Positions 33,618-44,331 of a stretch of 64,000 nucleotides of DNA are shown piece after piece. The stretch lies in assembly GCA_031216915.1 (NCBI GenBank), contig CM062296.1, positions 661,975,838 through 662,039,837 on the forward strand. Direction: 5' to 3'. Below the pieces are notes generated by a model that was not told the origin of the DNA, searched no databases, and saw only the letters and a program-made list of their open reading frames with translations. This DNA is from Pictodentalium vernedei. Its lineage: Eukaryota; Mollusca; Scaphopoda; Dentaliida; Dentaliidae. The position numbers were made by a program, and so were the translations under genes. Within the stretch, counting starts at the first letter, position 1. The number at the start of each line of letters is the position of its first letter.

Positions 33618-35459
33618 TAGCTCAACTTTGACGAAGTCAAATTTGAGCTATTGTCATGGCCCGTCGTCCGTCTGTCCGTCCGTCCGTCCGTCTGTACGTC
33701 AACAATTGGCTATGGCTCGGGCTAGAGGTCGTATTTATGAACCGATCTTTACGAAACTTCTTGGGTACCTTTGTTATGACCGTGGGACGAGAACGAGTGT
33801 TTTTGGGTGCGGTCCGAAATTCAAGATGGCTGCCAGCCGCCATTTTGTACCGATGATGCAGAAATCTGTTTTTTGTACAGAACTTCCATATGAAAGCTCT
33901 GATTTGAATAATTTTTTGTATGAATGTTTAGTACCATGGGGTGCATCACATATAATACGGGTTTTTTTCTCGTGCGTAAATTGTGCAAATTAGACTAATT
34001 TTGATGTTTTTTGGTGTTAATTTCAGCACTGTAAGTGCAAATGCCTATACGGCTTGGGCTAGAGGCTGTATTTATGAACCGTTCTTTACGAAACTTCTTG
34101 GGTACCTTTGGTATCACCGTGGGACGAGAACGAGTGTTTTGGGGTCCGGTCCGAAATTCAAGATGGCCGATGGCAGCCATTTTGTACAAAATTAGGTGCA
34201 ATCAGATTTTTGCACAGAACTTCCATATGAAAGCGCTGATTTGAATAATTTTTTGTGTGAATGTTTAGTACCATGGGATACATCACATATAATACGGGTT
34301 TTTTTCTCGTGCAGAAATTATGCAAATTAGATGAACTTTGATATTTCAGTGCGACTTACACACATTAAGTACACATGTCAATACGGCTCAGACTTGAGTC
34401 TGTATTTATGAACTGATCTTCACGAAATGTCTTGGGTACCTTTGTTATCACCTTGGGACAGGAACGAGTGTTTCTGGGTGTGGTCTAAAATTCAAGATGG
34501 CTGCCAGTGGCCATTTTGTACCGAAATTAGGTCTAATCAGTTTTTTGTACACAACTTCTATACAGCTCAGACTAGAAGCCATATTTATGAACCAATCTTT
34601 ACGAACCTTGTTGGGTACCTTTGTTATCACCGTGGGATGAGAGCGAGTGTTTTTGGGTGTGGTCCGAAATTCAAGATGGCCACCAGCAGCCATTTTGTAC
34701 CAAAATTAGTGCAATCAGTCTTTTGTACAGAACTTCTGTATGAAAGTTCTGATTTGAATAAATTTTTGTATGAATGTTTAGTAACATGGAATACATCACA
34801 TATTCTAAGGGGTTTTTTTTCGTGCAGAAATTATGCAAATTAGATGAACTTTGACTTATTCAGTGCTACTTGCACAATGTGAGCACACATGTCAATACGG
34901 CTCAGGGTAGAGGCTGTATTTATGAACCGATCTTCACAAAACTTCTTGGGTACCTCTGTTATCACCTTGGGACGAGAATGAGTGTTTCTGGGTACGGTCC
35001 AAAATTCAAGATGGCTGCCAGTGGCCATTTTGTACCAAAATTAGGTCCAATCAGTTTTTTGTCACAAGTTCTATACAGCTCGTATTTATGAATTGATCTT
35101 CACAAAACTTCTTGGGTATCTTTGTTTTCACCTTGGGACAGGAACGAGTGTGTTTTGGGGTGCCTTTGTTATCACTGTGCTATGAGAACAAATATTTTGG
35201 GGTTCAGTCAGACCCACTCTGGGACTCAAAGTTTTCTTTTCTAGTTTAGCATCTGACTGTCACCCACCTTTACAATACTTTACCTATACATTTGTTACAG
35301 GCAACGGTCAGTATTTACGTACAGACCATTACAATACTTTATATGTACCTTTGTTATCAGGTCATTACCTAGATGTTTGTCATTGCTGTGTCACATACTG
35401 TACATGTCCATGTCTTTGTCTTGACAAGTTGAGCTACAGTGTCATTGACACTTTCATTT
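33618..35459 (+). mobile_element. THE2: hairpin-headed tandem-repeat element, 1842 bp
   Basis: Head hairpin AGCTCAACTTTGAC / GTCAAATTTGAGCT (13 of 14 paired) with a GAA loop at 33619. A TCCGTC-type microrepeat follows (33665-33705), then units with 'tatttatgaaccgatcttt' near 33720, 34056, 34390, 34565, 34902 and a short one at 35085. The tail 'gacaagttgagcta' complements the head, followed by the small hairpin AGTGTCATTGACACT and 'ttcattt'. Non-coding. Inserted in the right ITR of E. Confidence 0.85.
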
Positions 35460-35530
35460 TTGAGTTAGCACCAGCTAGTCTGGGCCATTGGTAAGTATAA
35501 AAAATATACAAATTACTATGAATTTATAAT
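35460..35530 (+). repeat. DIRS E right terminus, joined to the ICR of F
   Basis: 'gagttagcaccagctagtct' and 'gggccattggtaagtataaa' to 'aattactatgaatttataat' is the outer right ITR of E. What follows (35531 on) is not unique flank. It is the reverse complement of group 2 sequence just upstream of an ICR, i.e. the minus-strand element F. Confidence 0.65.
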
Positions 35531-35639
35531 TTTTTGATCTACCATCCAGAATGGCTCAGACTAGCTGAATAGTAAAAAGGCGGAGGGCCTAGGACTTCAG
35601 AATAAGTAAACCAACATAGTTTCAAGCCTGTAATCCAAG

Positions 35640-35720
35640 ATGAAAGCAAATTAAATTTGAAAGGAATTACATGTATGTCTCTCTATACAGTAATAGAAAA
35701 GACATATAAATAAGGAGCCC
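35640..35720 (-). other. 3' stem-loop region of DIRS F
   Basis: On plus, 'tatgtctctcta' and 'tagaaaagacata' form imperfect arms, homologous to the stem-loop of E. Sequence 35531-35640 resembles the E segment before its ICR ('agactagctgaatag', 'ggagggcctaggac'). Confidence 0.6.
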
Positions 35721-35779
35721 AATTCAAGTAATTCTGCATTCTTAGCATGAAGACTATGCTAATTTGGATGTAACAAGCT

Positions 35780-36890
35780 CCCAATTTTTAAGGCTAGTCC
35801 GGACTAAGCCCCAAAAATTAGGATGGCGTATTTGAGAATGAGAGGATATGCCCCTTAAACATATGCCATATACAATAAAACACAAGCTGTATCCAGGATA
35901 TAATTACAGACAAAACAACAGCTTCACTCAGTTACATACTTATCAAGCCAGAGGAGAGGTAAATAATCTCCCCCCCCCCTTTTTGAAGGAATCTTCTTCA
36001 AAAAGAAGAGGGGAGCGCTCTGGAATCAATAAAAGTGGTACCAAATAACAATATAAATATTCGTCAAACAGGCACCCAGATACTAATTATTAATAAATTG
36101 GGACTTAACGCTACTTCAGAAGCTAAGGCAATAGTGGTGATCCCGGTAATAAATATCGCCCGCTTGTAACGTATACCTGAGTCGGCATACGCAGAGAGGT
36201 CGATAATATATAACATACACATGTCCAATAGAATCACAATGGATGATCTCTGGAGAGTAAACACACTTCTGAGGTAACCCACAGGCGACCCCAGGTGTAC
36301 AATAAATTCCAGAAATAACACACCCTGACGTGTACTATCCAATATCTTGTTCCTAGAAACGTGCGAATATACGAGAGTGTAAGACAAGCTGTATTTGATT
36401 GGATCTAGAAATGGATCGAGCTATGATTAACAGACTCGGCACGGACCGCTCCCGAAATAATTCATTGTTCCTAAGGTCCATAACATACAATAATGCGTCT
36501 GCCTAATAGTGCATTTATTATGCGCATGAGCATTGAAATCCCGCATGTAATCATCTCAATACCAGTTAACTGACTAAACAGCCTCCCAGGTACCCAAAGG
36601 ATAGCAATTCATTGATGATGAATCATATGCTCGTATATGACATATAGACGAACAACCACAGGAAACCAACCAACTAAAAAGTGGATGTGCCCATGAGGTC
36701 GCCATAGAACACGACCCAGCCGCCAATCGAGAAGTCATGAAATGCATGTATGTACTTAAATGCATACGAGGCTTACAGGAAGAAAACTACGTCTATCCCG
36801 ATAATCACCTCTTAACACATTGGCGGTGGGGGGAAGGGGGGATTCAAAATCATATTGAACCCCCCCTCACCCGCATTACATGAATCGTTC
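35780..36890 (-). other. Segment in place of YR in DIRS F, shared with G
   Basis: Collinear reverse complement of G 12430-13500, including 'ggctagtccggactaagccc' at 35793 and C/G tracts near 35970 and 36828. One minus-strand frame (36387-36064) is open for 107 codons with hydrophobic stretches. The homologous G sequence has stops, so coding is doubtful. No recombinase motifs. Confidence 0.5.
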
Positions 36891-36902
36891 TTGTGTTAGT
36901 CA

Positions 36903-37390
36903 TCAAATAGCATAGGAAGCACAAGGCTTCCTCACGTCTGACCGACTCCATAATGCCACTAAGGGCGGAGAAGGACGTGAAGAACAAGTACTTCCCCTAA
37001 TAAAGAAGGTCCTCTCATGGAGTAAGCTTCCCGGGGAACGTCCCACAACAGAGTTGGGGGATCCGCATATCCTATCATTCCGTCCCATGAGATCAACTGA
37101 GCATCTACTGTGTACACTTGATGATCTTGGCATGGTGACACGAACGCCGGTAACTGATTGTTCTGGTGTGTCGCAAGCAGATCTATCATGGAACAATCCC
37201 ATTGGTAGCAAATCTGCCTGAATGTCCGCTTGTTGAGAGTACTCCAATGGTAACAGGCGACCTTTCTGAGAGAGCGAGTCTGCTGGAACATTCAGACGAC
37301 CCGGTATATGACGGACAGAAAGGTGAAACATGATGATTCATGACATATAGGAGAACCTTCTCCGTTAATTCGCATAATGGCATTGAATAG
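36903..37390 (-). pseudogene. RNase H C-terminal remnant of DIRS F
   Basis: Encodes MPLCELTEKVLLYVMNHHVS, then in a shifted frame FHLSVRHIPGRLNVPADSLS. The IDLLATHQNNQLPAF end motif is in a third frame. The N-terminal part of the domain is lost to the insert at 37390. Confidence 0.8.
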
Positions 37391-37874
37391 TGATGGGCCG
37401 ATCATCGGGAAATATAATCGGAAGCCGCCGATTATGGGCCATCGGAAAATAATCGGTAGTCGTCGATAAACATCGGGACACCCAATTATAGTATTGAACT
37501 TTCACACGTTGCACCACTGCACACCTACTTTCAAATCGCGTAGTGTGAAAAACACGCACCTGGCCTCTATAAAATCACATGCCTAGATAGTCGCCTTGCA
37601 TGTGAATGAGCACTAAAACTGAAACAAAAAGTAGTAAATTACAGGTAATAACTGTTTGCCTCTCCATGCACCTCAGTCTACTGTGACTACACGACAGTCA
37701 ATTTTCTCACTGAAAACTGAAATATTTCGGCCTTGGGACGATTCGGCCCAGAGACATTTCATTGTTTCAGCATGAGTTGTTTCGGCCTCTGTATACTCTG
37801 TGTCGACATCGAAGTCCCTGAATAGCGAACTAAAACTTTGCTGCTACAAAATAAAAGTGAAAGAAGGTAGAGTA

Positions 37875-37906
<32 letters not shown>

Positions 37907-38040
37907 CTTTAACCTCCGCCTGAATGGCATCATAGCCTGCAGTAGCTATTTCCATGTGTATCTGACGTGCACTGGACAGCTGGACTCGACTATCGTGATG
38001 CATGCGATACAAAACAATAACAGACGACGTTGCAGGGGCG
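37391..38040. mobile_element. Foreign insert in DIRS F with one hAT-like end
   Basis: Starts TAGTGATGGGCCGATCATCG, which resembles a hAT terminal repeat. It is followed by ATCGG-rich subterminal repeats (37405-37475). No matching right end or 8-bp duplication is found, and about 700 bp of RT/RNase H is missing, so this is an insertion with deletion. Includes a C16 tract then (CA)n at 37877-37908. 37500-38040 shows nothing else I recognise. Confidence 0.5.
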
Positions 38041-38365
38041 TTTATCCAGCTCAAGTCTATTACCGGTCGGAACGAGCCTCCTGGCTTCGTTACAAGGAAC
38101 AGGTGAATGTAAAAACCATGAGAATCTTAATTCTCGATGACCTCTATTGCTTCCTTAATAAGAGAGCTTGTACCTCCGCTAGGAGAGACTCTTTTGAAAG
38201 GATCCGACGGAAGATTTGTCCAACACGGACATCTTGTTAGTGGGGGTTCCGCTCGTAATGATAGCCATAGGCCGTCCGAGACTACACTTCTCACCCATTG
38301 ATCTTCCATGACTGCTATCCAGTTTCTCGCGAAGAACGATTCCCTTCTGCCAACTGGCAAACAAT
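38041..38365 (-). pseudogene. Reverse transcriptase N-terminal remnant of DIRS F
   Basis: Minus strand encodes the pre-RT segment (REKLDSSHGRSMGEKCS and, in another frame, ARNWIAVMEDQWVRSVVSDG), then reaches the 'gtaatagacttgagctgg' block of RT near 38060. The palm with YLDD is absent. Confidence 0.75.
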
Positions 38366-38379
38366 AGATGTCTTGAACA

Positions 38380-40520
38380 TCACCTGTATGACCTGCGAGG
38401 CTTACGGGATGAGAAACTACATCCTCCCCACGAAGAACCTCGTCCCGTCAGCTTAGAGGCGTCTGACCGATAGTCCCGATCAGACTTACGCCCCTTTCCC
38501 GAGTCGCTATATTGACGACCTCCAGAGTAATTGTTAGAGTGTTTCTTGTCCCTTTTGATGTTTAGATCTGGAACGTCCTCCTTACTCTTGTCTGCTGAAG
38601 CGGGTTGTTGAGACGCCAACTTCAATAGCAGAGCACTTGACGCTTTCTTAGTAGCCTGTTCATAGAGAGAGCTTTTCACCTTGTCATCTATAAGTGATGG
38701 CGACGCAATGGCAGCATCACGTCTGATTAACTCCAGATTAGCCACTGTTAGGGCAGAATTATACGTGGTATACAAATTGCCCTGGAAAGAGAGGTACAAA
38801 CATCCTCAAATTCCTTCCTGTTGAGATGTTGCGCCATATCTCTGGTAAGGTGATCTGCGTAAGACATTGCTTCCAAATTCGCCCTACGTGATGAAATTGC
38901 TGTTTTAATTGTGTCTGAGTGAATAGTGAATGATGCAGGCAAGGATACATCTAGATCCCCAGCCTGCTCATCCTAACGCAGAAGAGCTCTTTGAACATCT
39001 CCAACCATTTTAAATTAACGTGGTTCAAGAAACGGTATGTTTTTGGAAGATGTAGTTAAGAAACCGCCTTTTTTCCTCACACTCGAGAGGTGAATACGGC
39101 ATTGTCTACATGGCCGAAGGCCTGCGACACCTGCCTAGACTGAACCGGAAAAGAAAGAACTTCCACCTTTGTCCGTATAAAGTCTGCGTCCAACGATGCC
39201 AGTGGTTTCTCTCTTGTTGTCGCAGCATTCTGATTCGTCAGAACAAATTCAGGGTAGTATTGATGGATGAAATCCATTGCAACCATGTACTGTTCTGAAA
39301 GGGAAGTGTAATCCTCTTCCTTATCCCTTTCACCATCCGAGAGAATCAGTTGCGAATCTCGGTCCATTGCATCTGTGTGAACAGACAACTGGACCGACCC
39401 AGCACAGTCCGACAGCTCAGGTTCTGAGTCTGAGGGAGGCTGCACCTGCACTTGCTGGGATGCTGCAATCAGCTGCGCAATCTGTGACAGCAAGTCTGTC
39501 ATCGAGGCCTGAGGAGCAGCGGTCTTCCATTTCTTAGCCACTTGCTGCACCTGGGACGGTGTGTCGGAGATGGATCTCTTCTCCGAACGTCCCAATGATC
39601 GAGGCCTCGTCTCCCTAGCTACCGGATTGGCCAGCTTCACGGGCGAAGAGTGGTTTCTTCTTCACGCAGCAGGCTGGATATCTGAAGTCAGGTAGCTAGG
39701 ATGCAGTCCTGTGTGCTTTAATAATGTAGCGGAGGAAGCTGTGACTGAAGCCGGCCCCGGCTGCAGACTAGAAGGAGCGGCAGGCGGACATATGCTCCGT
39801 CTCGTGCAAGTTTCCAACCAGAAAACTTCATTTCGGTGTGTGAAACGTAGCGGAGGAAGACGTGACTGAAGCCAACCCCGGCTGCTGACTAAACAGAGCG
39901 TTCCGAGTGGAGGACAGACATAAACTCCGGCTTGTGTAAGTTTCTCATAACAACATCTGGCCCCAAATGTTGCTAGGTTAGAGAGAGGCCTCTCCCACTC
40001 GCGGTATATTAGACCTCGCCAAGTACAAGAACTTGCTGACTTCCTCCCTATTTCCTCCCTATTTCCACCGTCGCTGGGTGAGCTATTGATATTTAAGTGC
40101 TCACTCTTCTCACATCCACACTTGCTTCGACCACAACAGACTTACCCGGCGTCATAGCTCTCACGGATGGAGTAACTGCTTCACTGGTCGAGCTAGCTGC
40201 TTGCAAGAGATTAAAACACTTAACAAAAGGGCCTAACTCTTGCAATCATGAGTACTGCAGCTAGCTCTGTATGCTCAATGGAGCATGATGATGGTAGCAC
40301 ACTTGGATGGGTGTCAGAATATCATCACCATGTTCATGCTCCTCTGAAATAGAAACTGACAAAATGAATTATAACGCGGTGAGAGGCCTGGCCTCAGAAC
40401 CTCACCGCCAACAACGTACCACGACACCTGTCTCCAGCATAAGTCATCCCAGTGAACACAAGAATGACAAGAGTCAGCAGGAGTGCATCGACTAAAGTCA
40501 GTATCAGTCCTCGAAACTCC
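38380..40520 (-). pseudogene. gag remnant of DIRS F
   Basis: N-terminal relic CTPADSCHSCVHWDD near 40490. The best-preserved part is 39640-39077 (187 codons open), with APQASMTDLLSQIAQLIAAS and MDFIHQYYPEFVLTNQNAAT. C-terminal part 38799-38380 has the charged KKASSALLLKL...KSKEDVPDLNIKRDKK stretch and a basic Arg/Ser end, plausible for RNA binding. It has fewer lesions than the G gag but is still interrupted by stops. Confidence 0.78.
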
Positions 40521-41289
40521 ACAACAAAATATATAATTAAGATACATGAATAATAGCAATCAAAATTAAATTCAAAATATTTTTTGGAAAAATTTTGTTT
40601 GTTGAAAAAACGTCTTAAGTTCCCAAAGGGAACATTAAGAGCCCAAAGGCATCCCGATAGAGCCTAAGTGTGGACAAAATCCAAATTTTTTGAGCTACTC
40701 TACCAGAATAATAATCCATGTATCCTACAGTAATTCTACAGTAATAGAATATAAAATACTACCTATATATGAGGATGTTGTCAATGTAAACAATGTCAAT
40801 GAAAACAAGACATCAGGCACACAAAAATGCCCAAAGTCAGAAACCACTTTAAATGCTACCAGATGCAAAGCTAGATCTTCATACGAAGAAAAACCGATAC
40901 ATCGGATAGAAGATGCAAGACTAAATGACCTAACACCCCTGGGATGAGGACGTAACCATGGGGAAAAACTGAATAATACATGTTAAACTCCCAAGAAATT
41001 TAATAAAAAATTTCAATAAAAAATAGCCAAAAAGCTTAAGGAAGGGTTCATGGAAGGATAGGGAAGGAATACTTAACAAACAGTGGAATAATCATTATCA
41101 AAAATGATGACATCAGGCATATGTCCTGAATTTGGGAAACATGAAATAATTTTATCAATATTATAAAGTTATAGCCCTGAACGTCAAAAATCACCATTGA
41201 GCACTTCCATCATCCAATAACAGCCTTGGATCCACCAATTCTTGCATTGATTTGTGTCTGGCATCCTCAAAAAGGAGAGTTTAAAGCAC
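40521..41289 (-). other. Leader of DIRS F
   Basis: Homologous to 1181-1440 of G and to the E leader ('taagtgtggacaaaat' near 40666 on plus). No gene. Confidence 0.65.
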
Positions 41290-41529
41290 AGATGTCAGTT
41301 CATTGTTGCTGACTTTAGGGCAAAACAAAGAATGATGTTTGCGCCAATTCCAGTCACTTCCTGATGGCTGCGCATGCGCGGAGAGTAAAAGTATGGAGGA
41401 CCAGATAGGACTTTTAATTTTGGGTTTTGCAAGCAAATTTTGGGGATTGGGGGTTAAAAATTTGTGTTTGGCCCTTGATAACTTTGAGGTTGCACCAGCT
41501 AGTGTGGGCCATTGGGTTATAGTATAAAG
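41290..41529 (-). repeat. Left terminal repeat of DIRS F
   Basis: Plus-strand view: 'tggctgcgcatgcgcggag' near 41365, 'ggattgggggttaaaa', 'tttggcccttgataactttg' and 'gtgggccattgggttatagt'. This is the outer left ITR of group 2 in reverse; the palindrome is nearly intact. Confidence 0.8.
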
Positions 41530-43027
41530 ATATGAACATTTCTTATAGTTAAACTAATTTTGCAGTATAAAGTGTATCCTTAGAAATTTATAGTTCAAGA
41601 ATAGATTCTGGATGATCATGCAGTCTTGGCAATTCACCTTCAGCAAACAGCAATGCCAAGGAAAATGCTGTGGTAACAATACACATAATCGGCCAAAAAA
41701 TTGCCAAGGGTGTAATCTTGTAAAATGCCAGTGAAGTGTCAGAAAAATTGTCACATCATACCCTGCAATGATGATTCAATATATTTACTCTTCCGATATT
41801 CTCAACATTTTTTCTCCAGTGAGAAAGAAGGATTGTGTGGTTTCTGTTATGTTTTGTACTTGAAATGTTTCATGCCCTGGATGTTCCGTATATCCAGCTG
41901 GAAGGAATGCCAGTGAGTTTCCCCCCATTGCAAGTTTGGCCCAGGTGAGTGTTGCCAAAATTGGTGAGTTTGGCCCCAAAAAGTAAATTTGGCTCTGGTG
42001 ACTTCGGACCACCCATTAGTGAGTTTGAATCCTTCCCATCATCATGGTGTGGATTCTTGAGAACAACAGCTGAGTAACTTAATATAATCATAAGTTTTGC
42101 AGTATAGTTGAAACGAAAGTGAATAGAATGAATTATAGTGCACCTGTGTACATCTTGTTCCAGTGGCTTAATTTTAATAGCACTCAGTATTTTTTTATGT
42201 AAAATAGCACTCAATATTTTTTTTTTATATAAAATAACACATGCTGAAAAATAAATAACAAAATCTAACTTGTACGATGTTCTATCTTCACAACGGGGCA
42301 TTCTAGCCACCCCTTAGGAGGTACACTTCTTATTCATGGTGAGTCTCCAAGAAACTAATGCGCTTCAAACTCAAACCTCATGACTTTTATCTATTTCCAT
42401 GCCGTGTGTTGTTTAGTGTAACGTTGATTAGGGATATGTAATCCAGGACACTCAACATTAATCAAGTACTATCCTTTGAAAAAGAAAAGAACAATCCCAA
42501 AATGAGTGCAGTCATACCATGCGTTGTTTTTGCAAGACTTTAATATCATTCTACAGTGAATAAAAATCATTTGCAGACATATCTGCTTTGACGTGGACCG
42601 ATAATCAAAAACACCAATCTTGAATCAATCAGGTTGACCAGTTGTTTAAACAAACAAGCTCAATTTACAATTAAGGATGCATTAAAATACAGTGTATAAT
42701 GTTTATCGTATGAGTAGAAAGGTGGCTCCACCCATTTTATTAAAATGTGGTCCAAATTCACCAATAGTTTTAGGGAGGTCCAAACATAATGTTGCAACCT
42801 AGGCCTGGGCTGAACTCACTTTTAAGGGGCCGAATTCACCAAATTGGTCAAAGTTACCTGGTCTGAACTTGCATTGGGCTGACGAAAATAAGTGACTACT
42901 CTTGTTAGTTTGAAAAAGATTGTGTTAATGTTATGGTATTGCTGTTGGGACACAGATAGGGGGTGAAAACATGAATCCTTATGGATGATTTGTTCCTGTT
43001 ATATTTATTCCCACTTTATATTGGCAG
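41530..43027 (+). other. WDR82 intron, 3' end of the large intron
   Basis: Unique AT-rich sequence apart from the inverted-repeat element at 41920-42885. It ends in acceptor 'cactttatattggcag'. No other gene seen. Confidence 0.6.
41920..42885. mobile_element. Possible fold-back element with inverted arms of about 150 bp
   Basis: The left arm (cattgcaagtttggcccagg ... gtgagtttggccccaaaaag ... cggaccacc near 42008) is imperfectly complementary to the right arm 42717-42880 (ggtggctccaccc ... aggggccgaattcaccaaat ... gcattggg). Arms are about 75-80% alike by eye. No target duplication established. Confidence 0.5.
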
Positions 43028-43170
43028 GATCTACAGACGGAAGAATTCACTGTTGGAGTACAGAATCTGGTTCGAAAATGGCCATCATTAACTCTGATCA
43101 TCCTGGACCAATTCAGTGTGTCCAGTTCAATCCCAAGTTCATGATGTTAAGCACAGCATGTCAGAATATG
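43028..43170 (+). CDS. WDR82: WDR82 (Swd2-like WD40 protein), penultimate exon
   Basis: A 143-nt exon between acceptor 'ttggcag' and donor 'gtaatt'. Two leading bases complete the Gly codon begun at 14051. It encodes STDGRIHCWSTESGSKMAI, then INSDHPGPIQCVQFNPKF, and ends MMLSTACQNM in phase 0. The DGRIHCW segment is a WD strand, and PIQCVQFNPKFM is the signature near the WDR82 C-terminus (human PITCLQFNPKFM, from memory). The final short exon, expected to begin with something like (A)FWLP, was not found before 64000. Open frame, matching phases and conserved residues argue for a functional gene despite the transposon-filled intron. Confidence 0.9.
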
Positions 43171-44128
43171 GTAATTACCTTTTTGGTGCATCCACCATTG
43201 TTTTTCGACAGCCAGAAAGAAACTGTGATTAAGGTGTTGTCAAACAAAACTTAAAGAAAATTTTTGAGATTTCCACCAATGCCCTAAATGTGATTTTAAC
43301 TCTTCATCCACTGAGTAATTTTAAACAAATTTTCATAAACTCCAGTCATGGCTGCTGTGAAGCAGCCATGACTAGATTTGATGAAAAATTCATGAAAATT
43401 TGACTCAAGAAAACATTGGTCAAAAAGTCTGTACAATTCACAGAGGGAAATTTGGTTAAATATCTTCAAATTTTACTTATTTTTTAACTTGTTAAGTGTT
43501 AAATTATTTTTCTAAGGTGATTTGAAACGTGGGTATTTTTTTTTACAAAGATACCAAGCTACCAGAAAGAGTAGCCTTAGTTTAGCAACAATTTGTTCAT
43601 AAATTGTAATCAAACAATTTCATATAAAAAAAATTTTCTTCTACTGCTGAGCAAACAACAAGTTAATACATCTAGTGTAAAGCCACTAAAGTGGCTTCTG
43701 ATACTTTTCAGTAGAGCCATGATAGTGGCTTCTAGTACTCAACCTGTTAATGGCAAGAGATTTCATGTCTGGGAAGGAATATCTGCCAGCAGCATGCAAG
43801 GAGTTAAGAGGTGAATAGCAGAATATTATATATCAAATTAGTGTCTAAAGCACACAGAACATGAATTTATCAACCTTTCATGAAAAAAAATATTACTTTA
43901 TGCTTTTGACAGAAAAGAATATGCCAGCGGCATAAGTGACCAACAAGAATAACGAGGAATAGGTTGATAATTCTAATGTCCATGTTTCAAATAAGAACCC
44001 CAACACTTCAGACTTAAGAGAAAGCACATTCACCATTTAGTTCCTGATTTGTTAACTGGTAGAGTGCTGGAAGCCCATATTTGGGTTTTACTCTGAAGTG
44101 CAGGTGCTGCCACTTAAAGGCTTCATAT
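43171..44128 (+). other. WDR82 intron after the second exon, with a perfect short hairpin
   Basis: Unique AT-rich sequence. A perfect hairpin AGTCATGGCTGCT-GTGA-AGCAGCCATGACT lies at 43344-43373. No exon, RNA gene or transposon end recognised up to copy C. Confidence 0.6.
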
Positions 44129-44331
44129 ATTTTTATACTGTACCAATGACCCAGACATAGCTGGTGCTAACTCTTAAAATATAGGGCCAAACACAAATTT
44201 TGCCCCCCAATCCCCAAAATTTGCATCTAAAACTAAAGAAAACATGTCCTGAAAGGCCCTCCACACTTCGCCCCTACTGCGCATGCGCAGTGTCAAGGAC
44301 GTTCCGAAATTGGCGCCATTTATCATTCTAA
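44129..44331 (+). repeat. Left terminal inverted repeat of copy C
   Basis: 203 bp, palindrome at 44277-44290, B-D type variants. Confidence 0.9.

Larger units (their letters stand above)
14180..35530 (+). mobile_element. DIRS-type retrotransposon E (group 2), most complete copy, in three pieces
   Basis: Own sequence: 14180-20780, 33398-33617 and 35460-35530, about 6.9 kb when the insertions are removed. Order: left ITR (with an internal deletion of about 60 bp), leader, gag, RT, RNase H, YR, stem-loop, ICR, right ITR. THE1 splits the ICR: 'gtatattttt' at 20781 is continued by 'atacttaccaatggcccag' at 33398. THE2 splits the right ITR. The right inner ITR (33490-33617) is the inverted complement of 14190-14325, which ties the pieces to one element. 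All genes carry disabling lesions. Confidence 0.85.
35531..41529 (-). mobile_element. DIRS-type retrotransposon F (group 2), reverse orientation
   Basis: On minus: left ITR 41529-41290, leader, gag 40520-38380, RT start 38365-38041, a foreign insert replacing part of RT/RNase H (38040-37390), RNase H end 37390-36903, the non-YR segment shared with G (36890-35780), and a 3' region with stem-loop and ICR start. The right ITR is missing because the element abuts the E terminus. Its intact left end with 'ggcccacactagctggtg' supports the group 2 terminus. Confidence 0.8.

Noticed and set aside
33316-33993. 225-codon frame across a THE1 tail, E ITR and THE2 start
   Set aside because: It spans three unrelated element boundaries, so it cannot be an evolved protein.
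33618-35459. Helitron identity for the THE elements
   Set aside because: Hairpin near the 3' end and AT-rich target are suggestive, but the 5' TC and 3' CTRR ends and the Rep/Helicase coding region are absent.
37800-38240. 146-codon frame on the plus strand
   Set aside because: It runs from the hAT-like insert through a C/CA microsatellite into antisense RT of DIRS F.
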